Below the pieces are notes generated by a model. That model was not told the DNA's origin. It worked only from the letters and a program-made list of their open reading frames with translations, and did no database searches. DNA of 64,000 nt from Streptomyces sp. NBC_01549 (GTDB lineage: Bacteria; Actinomycetota; Actinomycetes; Streptomycetales; Streptomycetaceae). The stretch covers positions 496,001-560,000 of the forward strand of contig NZ_JAPEPW010000001.1 of assembly GCF_026339955.1 (NCBI RefSeq), given 5' to 3'. Below are positions 36,301 to 44,230 of this stretch, in pieces. How positions within the stretch are numbered: position 1 is the first letter of the stretch; every line of letters starts with the position of its first letter. The position numbers and the translations under genes were made by a program.

Positions 36301-39300
36301 ATCAACGACACGACCAGCTGCCTGAACAACACCGCCACCAGCACCTTCACCACCACAACCAGCCCCGCCGACGCCGACGGCTCCGGCAACAGCATCAACT
36401 CCGCCGACCTGACGAGCACCTCGGGCTGGCAGAGCAACAAGACGGTCACCGTCGACGGCGCCACCGTCACACTGCCGAAGTTCGGCACCGGCACGTACGA
36501 CAACATGCTGGCCTCCGGCCAGACCATCACCCTGCCGGGCAGCGGAGTCGTCAACACCGGCGACGCCCTGGTCTTCCTCGCCTTCGCCACCGGCGGCGCC
36601 GCCAAAGGCACCGGCGGCACCATCACCTACGCCAAGAACAACTGTGTGGACCTAAACAACCCAGTCGATCAGAGTTACCAGCTGGACACCGTGCCCGACT
36701 GGCTCTCCGGCCCGGCCTCCGCAGCCTCCATCAGCCTGATCCACGAGAACCACAACAACAACACCCAGACCAGCCCGACCTCCGGCCCGAAGATCTATGC
36801 CATCAGCGTCCCGCTGCAATGCCCCGGCTCGGTCATCAGCAGCATCTCTCTGCCGCTGTTCACCAACGGCGTCCAGGCAGGCCAGCCCTCCCTGCACGTC
36901 CTCGGGCTCGGCCTGCGGCCGATGACCATCACCGGCAGCGGAACAGACGCCCAGCACTGGGTCGGCACCTGGTCCTCGGTCCAGGACACCGCCAAAGTGC
37001 AGCTGTCCAGCGGCAGTACTGCCGTCATCAACGGGGGGCAGACGCTCCGCATCCCGGCGCACGTCAGTGTCGGTACCGACGACGGCAACGGCGTACGCAT
37101 CCACCTGTCCAACGCCATGGGCACCACCCCGGTGACCTTCGACGCGGCCTCCGTCGCGCTGCAGGACACCACCGCGGGAGGCGCCACCGCGGACAAAGCC
37201 CCGACCCCGCTGACCTTCGGCACCTCTCCCTCCCCCTCCAACTCCGTCACCATCCCGGCGGGTGGCGACGTCACGAGCAACCCGGTGACCCTGTCCGTCA
37301 CGCAACAGGCGACCGTCCTGGTCAGCCTGCATGTGCCCGGCTCGATGTCCGCGATGCCCGGCCACGCCGTGGCCCAGACCCCCGTCTGGGCCAGCGATGC
37401 CGCCAACCGCACCGGTGACACCGCCGCCACCAACTACACGCAGACCACCTACACCGGTCTGCCCTATCTCGCCGGCATCGACGTCACCACCCCCACCGCC
37501 GCCCCCACCGGCTCGCTGGTCCTCTACGGCGACCAGAGCGTCAACGGTGATACCGCAAAAGGCGACGGGAACTCCCCAAACGGCGACGGACAGCACCACC
37601 TCAGCGACGCCATCACCAACGCCCTGGTCAGCGACACCAACGGGGACAACTCCGTGGACTACGGCATCCTCAACGCAGGCACCAACAGCGCCAGCCTGAG
37701 CAACAACCTGCTGCCCCAGATCACCAACAACACCACCCCGACCAACGCACTCAATCCCCTGGACCGCAACGTGCTGACTCAGGGCAACGTGCGCACCGTC
37801 CTCGTCGCCACCGGCGCCGCCGACCTGCTCAACTGCACCAGCGACGCCAACACCTGCGCCACCAACGTGGAGAACGGACTGGCCTCCCTCAACAGCCAGC
37901 TGGGCTCGTACAACACCGACGACAGCCAGACCGGGGTCACCCAGTACTCCAACATCACCGTCTACCTCGCCACCATCCCGCCCTTCACCGCCTCCCACCC
38001 AGGCACGGCAACCCAGGAATCCGCACGTCAGCTGGTCAACAACTACCTGCTCAACAACCTCCCCAGCCAGGTCATCGACTTCGCCACCGCGGTCTCCACG
38101 GACGGCAACGCCACCTCCTCGACCGTGAAAGCAGCCGACCTCTCAGGCGGCAACCCCTCCAACGCCTACTACACCGACCTCGCCGGCCAGTACCTCAACG
38201 ACACCAAAACCGTGGTCGACATCAAGCCGAACCTGATCGTCCCGCTCGCCACCGGCAGCGACACCCCAGAGGACGACTGGGAACTGGCCACCGACGGCAC
38301 CGACACCAACGCAGACAACCCGCTCACCACAGTCGGCGGCGCGACCTTCAGTTCCGACGGCCCGGACGCGGTCAACGCCGGCGCCGGTGCGGCGTCCTTC
38401 GACGGCAGCACCGGATTCCTGGAAAGCGACCACACCGCCGTCAACACCTCCAGTGACTACACCATCTCCGCCTGGGTGAAGATCAACTCGGACGTCGGTG
38501 CCACCGCCATCTGCCAGGGCACCAGCCAGCACCAGGCGTTCTACATCGGCTACGACAGCGGCAACAAGGGCTGGATGTTCCAGACCACGACCACCAACGA
38601 CGCCGACGCCGGCTTCCCCACCGCAGAGGGAGACAGCAACACCGCCGCCGTAGGCACCTGGGCGCACCTGCTGGTCACCTACACGGCCCCGGTCGACGGC
38701 GACTCCAGCACGGGCGTGATGTCGCTCTACCAGAACGGCAGCCTGATGGGGACGGCCAACAACGTCACTCCGCAGTACGACTCGTCCATGCCCTTGACCA
38801 TCGGCGGCTGCGTCAACAGCGTCGACGCGACCACGCCGTACGCCGCCTTCCCCGGCTCCGTGGCAGACGTCCACACCTACCCGTACGCCATGCCGAGTGA
38901 CCAGGCCAGCGCAGACAGCGTGATCGTTCCCATGGGCTGGGACAACGGGATGCCCGAGGACGAATGGAAGCTCGCCACCAGCGGGACCGACACCGCCGCC
39001 CTCAACCCGTTCACCGCTTCCGGCAGCGCCACCTACGGCACCGACGCACCCAGCGGGATGGCCGGCAGCGTCGTCTTCGACGGGAACACCGGCTTCCTCA
39101 AGAGCAAGCAGAGCGCGGTGAACACACTCAGCGACTACACCGTCTCAGCCTGGGTGAAGATCAACTCAGCCCTCGGCACCACCGCCGTCTGCCAGGGCAC
39201 CACCCAACACCAGGCGTTCTACCTCTCCTACGACAAGCCCAGCAAAGCCTGGATGTTCCAGACCACCACCACCAACGACGAGAACTCCGACTTCCCCACC

Positions 39301-39600
39301 GCAGAAGGAGACCCCAACACCGGCCCCATCGGCACCTGGACCCACCTCGTCGCCGCCTACCGCGCACCCGTCGCTGGAAAGTCCGGCACCGGCTCGATGG
39401 CCCTCTACCAAAACGGCACCCTGATGGGAACCGCCACCAACCTCAGCCCCCAGTACGACTCCTCCATGCCCCTGACCATCGGCGGCTGCGTCAACAGCGC
39501 AGCAGCCAGCAGCCCCTACCTGGCCTTCCCCGGCTCCGTGGCCGACCTCCACGTCTACCCACGGACGCTCTCAGCAACCGAGGTCGGCGCACTGCACTGA
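33391..39600 (+). CDS. Giant secreted protein: SGNH-like domain and two LamG domains
   Basis: 2069 residues from ATG 33391 (GGGGGGAA upstream; ATG 33418 also possible). Signal peptide ends APAHAA near residue 50. An N-terminal region (GTFTRTDTSMPQRVQQQGKW and following) resembles the segments found before RHS shells and wall-associated Streptomyces proteins, then Ig-like/fibronectin-like parts follow. From about 1190 (HWVGTWSSVQ) it looks like an SGNH/GDSL hydrolase, but the nucleophile block is GDQSVNG (1380-1386) rather than GDS. Two near-identical LamG-type domains (from about 1627 and 1855, each with DYT(I/V)SAWVKINS and MPLTIGGCVNS) close the protein. No wall anchor. It is divergent from the RHS gene and may help surface binding or delivery. 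Confidence 0.82.
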   Translation: MNLRRTPTSMSASRKTVRASRRPTSRPIATAVVAALAAGSLAATAPAHAASDASATSHQATSPSNRPKSAARRLNPTESASAQAKATGQPVTIDQLTGTGTQVVANPDGTFTRTDTSMPQRVQQQGKWVPIDTTLVRQPDGTWAPKAAVTHVAFSGGGSSTLVTMRDGADKLGFSWPGALPKPVISKDTATYPEVLPGVDLQLTADASGYSSILVVKTPKAAADPRLQSLAWNTTSANLKLAATSNGGAQATDKRTGKTVFHSDTALMWDSTGTGQKAGGTVRARTATVSAARAEHTAAAKVGKHRARVHVTLKHGKQLLGLDKSLLTAKTTTYPVYVDPEWSGRPSQLDWARISDNGWNVYNSTSTSGGTNAREGWDNTAPGNGERARTYYQINTSGIKGAVVSHASLYVKQLSAASCSDTPAAVYGTDRPAGWSSSSLYWGHEPGGRTGALGTNPKSHEAGTCPVTDGSNSWVSPPSLEFDVTSRAQSAAGGSWSSMTLMVQSPDMNDASQWKQLAYGGGATLSVTYSYRPKLKNGTGTPAIKPSIVSSGKTMTTTNTPTLSARAVDPDLAGGSELVRIDYSVYNSSGTLVGQGFGPNLDSKKRARYNTNGSDWTTPKLPDGTYTWKATAQNAAGYWVGPGSGIWTKTQTFTVDTSAPPSPTVTSSQFPAKQIGAAFGDQGTFVLGNNHTNNITGYLFSLDATLASTVYTSSGVIHLTASTKITKANIYYATSDNGPGTGTSVINGSASPAFAPGVTGSHTLYAKAVDQAGSTSLSQTAYVFYAGTSSPTYAYGDKMISGWTATNTDGTTTAVPKATTTSTGGQLISQAAGSGYDFADGYQAMLANKSTTSKAVSGDSATFSFDIPKDGPWSFGANLTKAKDYGIYHLVLDAGQSTQSTLISGFDAYNSYTTTQFLNLGIPKDTSGQLLTLKQGIHTLTLTLTGKNPSSTGYQAGIDVLRLGPALTCAINDTTSCLNNTATSTFTTTTSPADADGSGNSINSADLTSTSGWQSNKTVTVDGATVTLPKFGTGTYDNMLASGQTITLPGSGVVNTGDALVFLAFATGGAAKGTGGTITYAKNNCVDLNNPVDQSYQLDTVPDWLSGPASAASISLIHENHNNNTQTSPTSGPKIYAISVPLQCPGSVISSISLPLFTNGVQAGQPSLHVLGLGLRPMTITGSGTDAQHWVGTWSSVQDTAKVQLSSGSTAVINGGQTLRIPAHVSVGTDDGNGVRIHLSNAMGTTPVTFDAASVALQDTTAGGATADKAPTPLTFGTSPSPSNSVTIPAGGDVTSNPVTLSVTQQATVLVSLHVPGSMSAMPGHAVAQTPVWASDAANRTGDTAATNYTQTTYTGLPYLAGIDVTTPTAAPTGSLVLYGDQSVNGDTAKGDGNSPNGDGQHHLSDAITNALVSDTNGDNSVDYGILNAGTNSASLSNNLLPQITNNTTPTNALNPLDRNVLTQGNVRTVLVATGAADLLNCTSDANTCATNVENGLASLNSQLGSYNTDDSQTGVTQYSNITVYLATIPPFTASHPGTATQESARQLVNNYLLNNLPSQVIDFATAVSTDGNATSSTVKAADLSGGNPSNAYYTDLAGQYLNDTKTVVDIKPNLIVPLATGSDTPEDDWELATDGTDTNADNPLTTVGGATFSSDGPDAVNAGAGAASFDGSTGFLESDHTAVNTSSDYTISAWVKINSDVGATAICQGTSQHQAFYIGYDSGNKGWMFQTTTTNDADAGFPTAEGDSNTAAVGTWAHLLVTYTAPVDGDSSTGVMSLYQNGSLMGTANNVTPQYDSSMPLTIGGCVNSVDATTPYAAFPGSVADVHTYPYAMPSDQASADSVIVPMGWDNGMPEDEWKLATSGTDTAALNPFTASGSATYGTDAPSGMAGSVVFDGNTGFLKSKQSAVNTLSDYTVSAWVKINSALGTTAVCQGTTQHQAFYLSYDKPSKAWMFQTTTTNDENSDFPTAEGDPNTGPIGTWTHLVAAYRAPVAGKSGTGSMALYQNGTLMGTATNLSPQYDSSMPLTIGGCVNSAAASSPYLAFPGSVADLHVYPRTLSATEVGALH

Positions 39601-39790
39601 CCCCACCACCGCCACCCGGGCCCCGCCGCACCCACCAGGAGCGGCGGGGCCCCTTCGTGTCCTCGGCCGAGACGAAATGGCAGCGCCGCTCTGACGACAC
39701 CTCGGTACCCAACGATGAAACGATCCGTCGGATCCGCGGACGTAACTCACCGGACACTGCTCTACCAACCTGACGCGCCATCAGCGCTAA

Positions 39791-39806
39791 CGTCAGATGA
39801 GCGTCA
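39791..39806. repeat. GCGTCA-type arm motif left of module B
   Basis: CGTCAGATGAGCGTCA, the same word family as the AGCGTCA doublets in the modules. It is now 3.4 kb from module B, but subtracting the IS256 and IS5 elements and their target repeats gives about 182 bp, matching the 178 and 204 bp seen left of modules C and D. Nothing else is seen in 39601-39846 apart from this motif and the run-out of the LamG gene. Confidence 0.55.
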
Positions 39807-39846
39807 GAAGAACCTCCCGACCGCCTCACAAAGCCGAGACACGGGG

Positions 39847-41318
39847 GAGTGTCATGAATTAGGTGGGAACTTCACCGGAAGGGACACCTGATGACGATCC
39901 AGAAGACTCACTCTCTCGAGACGGTGGGCGGCGTGTCGCTTGCCACTGACGGGGCGGCCGCGGACGGTGCGGGCATGAGGAGAACGCAGGAGTCCGTGGA
40001 CGGGCTGGGCCTGGACCTGCTGGACGCGCTGACGCTGCTGGCCCAGGACAGGGTCCGCGGTGGTGGGCTGAGGCTGGTCGGTGAGGACGGTCTGCTGCCC
40101 GCGATCACGCAGCACCTGATGCAGGCCGCCCTGGAGGCCGAGCTGGATGAGCATCTGGCCGCCGAGGCCGAGCGCGGCGGCGGGCGGGGCTCGCGTTCGG
40201 GCGGCAACGGCCGTAACGGGTATCGCACGAAGAAGGTGATGAGTGAGGTCGGGCCGATCACGCTGCAGATCCCCCGTGACCGGCTGGGCACTTTCCGGCC
40301 CCGCATCCTGCCCAAGGGTGCCCGTCGCACCGGTGCTCTGGACGAGATGGTGCTCTCGCTGACCGCCCGCGGCATGACCTCCGGGGAGATCGTCGCGCAC
40401 CTTGAGGAGGTGTACGGGATGAAGACGTCCAAGGAGACGATCTCCACGATCACCGACAAGGCCCTGGACTCGATGAACGAGTGGCGCACCCGCCCGCTCG
40501 ACGCGGTCTACCCGGTCGTCTTCGTCGACGCCATCCACGTCAAGATCAGGGACGGGCAGGTCGCCAACAGGCCGATCTACGTGGCCATCGCGGTCACCGC
40601 CGACGGCTACCGCGATATCCTCGGCCTGTGGGCCGGCGACGGTGGCGAGGGCGCCAAGTTCTGGCAGCAAGTCCTCACCGACCTGCGTAATCGCGGGGTC
40701 AGAGACGTCCTCATGCTCGTCTGTGACGGGCTGTCCGCTCTGCCGGACGCGGTCGCGAACGTGTGGCCCCAAACCGTTGTGCAGCGCTGCGTCGTTCACC
40801 TGATCCGGCAGAGCCTGCGCTACGCCTCCCGGCGGGACTGGCCCGAGGTCGCCGCCGACCTCAAGCCCGTCTACACCGCCGTCAACGAGGCCCAGGCCCG
40901 CGAGCGGCTCGACGAGTTCGACGCCAAGTGGGGCCACAAATACGGCTCGATCGCCACCGTCTGGCAGCGCGCCTGGAGCGAGTTCGTACCCTTCCTGGCC
41001 TTCCCCGACTCCATCCGCGAGGTCGTCTACACGACCAACAGCATCGAGTCCCTCAACGCCCGCTACCGCCGCGCGGCCACCGCCTGCGGACACTTCCCCA
41101 ACGAACAGGCAGCACTCAAGAGGATCTACCTGGCCACCCTCGCCCTCGACCCCTCCGGCCGGGGACGCAAACGCTGGAACAACAAGTGGAAGGCAGCATT
41201 GAACGAGTTCGACCAGCTCTTCGACGGCCGCCTTACCGCCGGACGGGTATAAGCCAGTCGGACCAACCAAAAACCACTAGGCCAAAGGGCCTAAAAACAC
41301 CTAAATCATGATAGACCC
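39847..41318 (+). mobile_element. IS256-family element
   Basis: TCATGAATTAGGTG near the left end and its near-complement CACCTAAATCATGA at the right end (one mismatch) lie just outside the transposase gene. Outer flanks acacacgg (39839-39846) and agacacgg (41319-41326) match 7 of 8, a plausible aged 8-bp target duplication. About 1.47 kb. Confidence 0.72.
39891..41252 (+). CDS. IS256-family transposase
   Basis: 453 residues, complete. Family blocks include EAELDEHL, SGGNGRNGYRTKKV, IPRDRLGTFRPRI, VVFVDAIHVKIRDG (first Asp), LMLVCDGLSALPDAV (second Asp) and TTNSIESLNARYRR (Glu). No frame damage. A separate IS256 C-terminal remnant at 44019 is not identical in sequence, so it came from another copy. 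Confidence 0.93.
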   Translation: MTIQKTHSLETVGGVSLATDGAAADGAGMRRTQESVDGLGLDLLDALTLLAQDRVRGGGLRLVGEDGLLPAITQHLMQAALEAELDEHLAAEAERGGGRGSRSGGNGRNGYRTKKVMSEVGPITLQIPRDRLGTFRPRILPKGARRTGALDEMVLSLTARGMTSGEIVAHLEEVYGMKTSKETISTITDKALDSMNEWRTRPLDAVYPVVFVDAIHVKIRDGQVANRPIYVAIAVTADGYRDILGLWAGDGGEGAKFWQQVLTDLRNRGVRDVLMLVCDGLSALPDAVANVWPQTVVQRCVVHLIRQSLRYASRRDWPEVAADLKPVYTAVNEAQARERLDEFDAKWGHKYGSIATVWQRAWSEFVPFLAFPDSIREVVYTTNSIESLNARYRRAATACGHFPNEQAALKRIYLATLALDPSGRGRKRWNNKWKAALNEFDQLFDGRLTAGRV

Positions 41319-41474
41319 AGACACGGCAGCCGGGTTCATCGCGCAAACCGAGTGAGTGCGTTGTGGCAAAGGGAGTCCCTGTTCGATGAGCAGGGACTAT
41401 TCCGTGTGCGGAGCATGATTGCGGAGGGATAGGGGCAGGCAGCGGACGGCTTGTTGTGGATCGAGGAGGGTGCG

Positions 41475-42041
41475 ATGCCGTCGGTGCTGGGGTTGATGGA
41501 ACAGCGTGAGGCGCGGGCGAGGCGGGATCTGGAGTCTTGGACGGAGGTTCTGGAGCAGGCTCAGGCGGAGGTGGATGCCGCGCGGGAGCGGGTCGAGCGG
41601 GCCCGGGTGGGGCGTGAGGAGCTCGTGTCGGTGCTGGCCGAGGAGAGCGACGTTGATACGCCGGTTTCCGTGTCGTCTGGCGGTGAGACGGCTGCCGGTG
41701 TGGGATCGAGCGGCCCCGGCGCGGGGCAGGGCGAGCGGCCGCCGGTGTGGCGGTCGGGCATGGGCGAGGAAGCGCTCAGGGGCTTGTACCGGGAGGTGTT
41801 CGCCGCGGTGGTGGCTGCGTCGGGGCCGGTGAACGGAGTGGAGCTGACGCGGGCGGTGGGCCGGGAGGCGGAGATCAAGAACGAGGTGGAGAAGATCCGT
41901 CACCGTGCCTATGTGCTGGAGAAGCGGGGCTGGCTGGTGCGGGCGGGGGACGGACGGTTCATGCCCGCGCCCGCAGCAGTCGGCCGGGGCGCCTCTCCGG
42001 CCAGCGCGGAGCGTCCCCGGCCAGGCGCCTCGACAGCCTGA
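41475..42041 (+). CDS. Coiled-coil/winged-helix protein carried by the IS5-type element
   Basis: 188 residues from ATG 41475 (MPSVLGLMEQREARARR). The N-terminal ~60 residues form a coiled coil (EQAQAEVDAARERVERARVG); a Gly/Ser linker follows; residues ~105-165 look like a winged helix (ELTRAVGREAE, HRAYVLEKRGWLVRAGDGRF). I remember this family as a frequent neighbour of transposases in Streptomyces; its job is unknown, a DNA-binding helper or regulator being possible. Its 3' end overlaps the end of the convergent transposase gene by 83 bases. A remnant of the same family is at 49654. Confidence 0.7.
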   Translation: MPSVLGLMEQREARARRDLESWTEVLEQAQAEVDAARERVERARVGREELVSVLAEESDVDTPVSVSSGGETAAGVGSSGPGAGQGERPPVWRSGMGEEALRGLYREVFAAVVAASGPVNGVELTRAVGREAEIKNEVEKIRHRAYVLEKRGWLVRAGDGRFMPAPAAVGRGASPASAERPRPGASTA

Positions 42042-42951
42042 TCACAGCGGCCCACCACACCATCTGGGTGTGGTGGTCGGGGCGGCGTTCGTGGTCGCGG
42101 TTGAGGCGGCGTGAGCGGGAGAGCCAGCTCAGCGTGCGCTCCACCACCCACCTGCGGGCCAGTACGACAAATCCGCGCCTGCCGTCGGAGCGGCGCACGA
42201 CCTCGATCCGCACTCCGTGGCGGGCAAACGCCTTCGCCAGTGCCGGACCCTGGTAGGCGCTGTCGACCCACACCAACTTCAGCAGCCGGCCCGGCTGGTC
42301 CATGAACGTCTCCAGCAGCGCGGGGGCGGCCTTGGAGTCGTGCACGTCGGCCGTGGTCACGGTGACCTCCAGGAGCAGGCCCTCGGTATCGGTCAGGATG
42401 TGACGCTTGCGCCCGTCACGTGACTTCCCGCCGTCGTATCCGCGGCTGTCCTCGCCGACGGTCTCGGAGGCGTCCACCGACTGACTGTCGATGATTCCCG
42501 CGCTGGGCTCGGTGTTGCGGCCTGCGCGTTCCCTCGCCACGCAGCGCAGGCGTTCGTGCAGCTCACGCACGTAGTCGCAGGCCCGCCAGCGGCGGAAGAA
42601 GTCGTAAACCGCCCGCCAGTACGGGAAGTCGACCGGCAGGGCCATCCACTTCACGCCGTTGTCGACCAGGTAGCGCACAGCGTCGAGCATCTCGCGGTGG
42701 CAATACGCCTCCGGACGCCCGCCCTGCTTGAGGAGCCAGGCCGGTACCGGCATCGCCGCGCGGACCTCGGCCCACTCCGCGTCCGTCATGTCACTGGGAT
42801 AGCAGCCTGCCCGCCGTCCCGGAGCGATCGAACCGAACCTGTGCGCGTAGCAGTCGCACTCCGGGGTGACCGCGGTGGACGCGGGTACAGCAGAGATGGT
42901 CAACTGGTCGGACAACGGGTCTCCTTGCTCGTGACCGGCCTCAACAACCAC
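41959..42951 (-). CDS. IS5-family transposase
   Basis: 330 residues in the open frame; the true start may be the TTG giving LSDQLTIS. Family blocks: PSDMTDAEWAEVRAAMPVP, NGVKWMALPVDFPYW, AGIIDSQSVDASETVGEDSR (first catalytic Asp), VWVDSAYQG (second) and WVVERTLSWLSRSRRL (Glu). No damage seen. It is convergent with the passenger gene inside the element at 41356-43061. Confidence 0.9.
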   Translation of the reverse strand: MVVEAGHEQGDPLSDQLTISAVPASTAVTPECDCYAHRFGSIAPGRRAGCYPSDMTDAEWAEVRAAMPVPAWLLKQGGRPEAYCHREMLDAVRYLVDNGVKWMALPVDFPYWRAVYDFFRRWRACDYVRELHERLRCVARERAGRNTEPSAGIIDSQSVDASETVGEDSRGYDGGKSRDGRKRHILTDTEGLLLEVTVTTADVHDSKAAPALLETFMDQPGRLLKLVWVDSAYQGPALAKAFARHGVRIEVVRRSDGRRGFVVLARRWVVERTLSWLSRSRRLNRDHERRPDHHTQMVWWAAVIRLSRRLAGDAPRWPERRPGRLLRARA

Positions 42952-43161
42952 GTCACTACCAAGGGGCCCGTTTCTTCATGCCCGCGACCACACCGGCAAC
43001 TCTGTCCGAACGATCACCCGCGCCGCAGGCTTCGAACGAGATCCGGTTTGCCACAACGCACTGAAACACCTGGTCAGCCTGCCTTCTCAAAAATATCCGA
43101 CGCAGACCACATCATGCTCACCGGGAAACAGGTCGAACGAGTCGCAGCCTGCGACAAAACC

Positions 43162-43327
43162 GCAGGTCAGACGCCCTTCCCAACAGGCTCCAGAACCGCC
43201 ACGCACTCCACATGCGAGGTCATCGGGAAGATGTCGGCCTGAGCGAGTCACGGAAATGCCCAGGTCGCAGCCGTTTTCTCGTCTCACGGCCTTGCGTGCG
43301 GGCGCCCAGAGCGTCAATCGAGCGTCA
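43162..43327 (-). repeat. Attachment-like module B with methyltransferase 3' tail
   Basis: Minus strand reads DIFPMTSHVECVAVLEPVGK, G, V, stop: the C-terminus of a TrmA/RlmD-like gene with its own stop codon. GCAGGTCAGA (43162-43171) and CAGGTCGCA (43261-43269) flank it at 98 bp, and AGCGTCAATCGAGCGTCA is at 43310-43327. Beyond the stop lies CCTGCG-gttttgt-CGCAGG, a small hairpin. The 98 bp on its left (43065-43161) and the 175 bp on its right up to 43503 hold no supported gene. Confidence 0.75.
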
Positions 43328-43503
43328 CGGCCGCAGTCCGTCCCTCCCGCTCAGGGCAGAACAGGCTGCGACAACCAGCTCACCCGGCAGGATCCGCCTC
43401 CGCACACTCCGGACGTCAGCTCGCAACATCGTGACCCGCAGCACTTCTCCGGCCGCCCTAATAAAGCCAGCCCTCCAACCCAAAGCGCCGCGCACCCACG
43501 CCG

Positions 43504-43860
43504 AGGGACCTCTCGGGAGCGGTCGCCGAGGACCTCGCGCTGTACCGGGAGAAGTTCCGGCGACGCCTACCGAAGTCGCTGGACGAGTTGCAGGACCCCA
43601 CTCAGGGGGTCGTGGAGCTGCCGCTGCACATGGCCTGGTCCGGGATGGCCTCGTACGACATGGCCAAGCCTCGCCAGCGCATGGGCCTGTACCGCACCGT
43701 CCTGCACGAGGGCCTGCACGACGATCTGCCTTGCTACCTCAACCGGGGCCTGCTCCTCCAGATGTGGCCAGTGCTGCGCACTCTCGTCGGTCGCACCGTG
43801 CGCGCCGTGTGGGAAGACGCCTTCCCCCAGCTCGCCTCCCGCACCCGGGCAGCCGCGTGA
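43504..43860 (+). pseudogene. Companion gene of AbiEii-type toxin, 5' end lost
   Basis: The frame reads DLSGAVAEDLALYREKFRRR, then LPKSLDELQDP and HMAWSGMASYDMAKPRQRMG, ending TRAAA at TGA 43860. It has the look of the small protein that precedes AbiEii-type nucleotidyltransferases in Streptomyces. No good start codon or ribosome-binding site is present; upstream sequence is unrelated, so the first few codons have probably been replaced. The stop overlaps the next start (GTGA, 43857-43860), the coupling expected for a toxin-antitoxin pair. Confidence 0.5.
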
Positions 43861-44018
43861 CGGACATGCCGGATCTGCACACGCGGTTCCTGGCGGATGT
43901 GATCGCCCTCGGGGCCCCGTATCCGCTGGTCCTCACCGGTGGATACGCCGTGCGGGCGCGCGTGAACCGCCCCAGCCAGGACCTTGATGTCGCCACCGAG
44001 AACCCGGCACCCGAAGCC
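43857..44018 (+). pseudogene. AbiEii nucleotidyltransferase toxin, N-terminal fragment
   Basis: From GTG 43857: VTDMPDLHTRFLADVIALGA, then LVLTGGYAVRARV and RPSQDLDVATENPAP. The GG-x-A and D-L-D motifs are the nucleotide and metal sites of the MNT/AbiEii fold. After ~54 residues it changes abruptly into an IS256 transposase tail, so the toxin is truncated. The missing central and C-terminal part resembles the fragment at 16686-16958. Confidence 0.7.
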
Positions 44019-44162
44019 GCCGCCCTCAAGTGCGTCTACATGGCGCTGATGAGCATGGACCCGACAGGGAAGGGCCGCTAGAGGTGGACCATGCGCTGGA
44101 AGGCCCCCTTGAACGCCTTCCAGATCGCCTTTGAAGGCCGCCTCACTCCCACCAACCACTGA
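44019..44162 (+). pseudogene. IS256-family transposase C-terminal remnant
   Basis: LKCVYMALMSMDPTGKGR, an in-frame TAG, then RWTMRWKAPLNAFQIAFEGR and LTPTNH before TGA 44162. This is the end of an IS256-type transposase. It is joined in frame to the AbiEii fragment, so an IS256 insertion and later deletion explain the truncated toxin. Confidence 0.75.
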
Positions 44163-44230
44163 CCGCTTCAACAACCAAGATCAGCCGTTAAATTAAATTG
44201 ACACACCCTTCACCGGGAGTCAGCGCATTG

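Larger units (their letters stand above)
41356..43061. mobile_element. IS5-family (IS1031-type) element with winged-helix passenger gene
   Basis: Perfect 15-base inverted ends GTGCGTTGTGGCAAA (41356-41370) and complement (43047-43061), bordered by TGA direct repeats (41353-41355, 43062-43064), a TNA duplication. Inside are a plus-strand coiled-coil/winged-helix gene and a convergent IS5 transposase. A strong hairpin (AGTCCCTG at 41374-41381, CAGGGACT at 41391-41398) lies just inside the left end and may block read-in. 1706 bp, about twice a plain IS1031-type element. Confidence 0.8.

Noticed and set aside
36652..37998. Long minus-strand frame opposite the LamG protein
   Set aside because: Gly/Val/Asp-rich shadow of a Thr/Ala/Ser-rich coding strand; no start signal or family resemblance.
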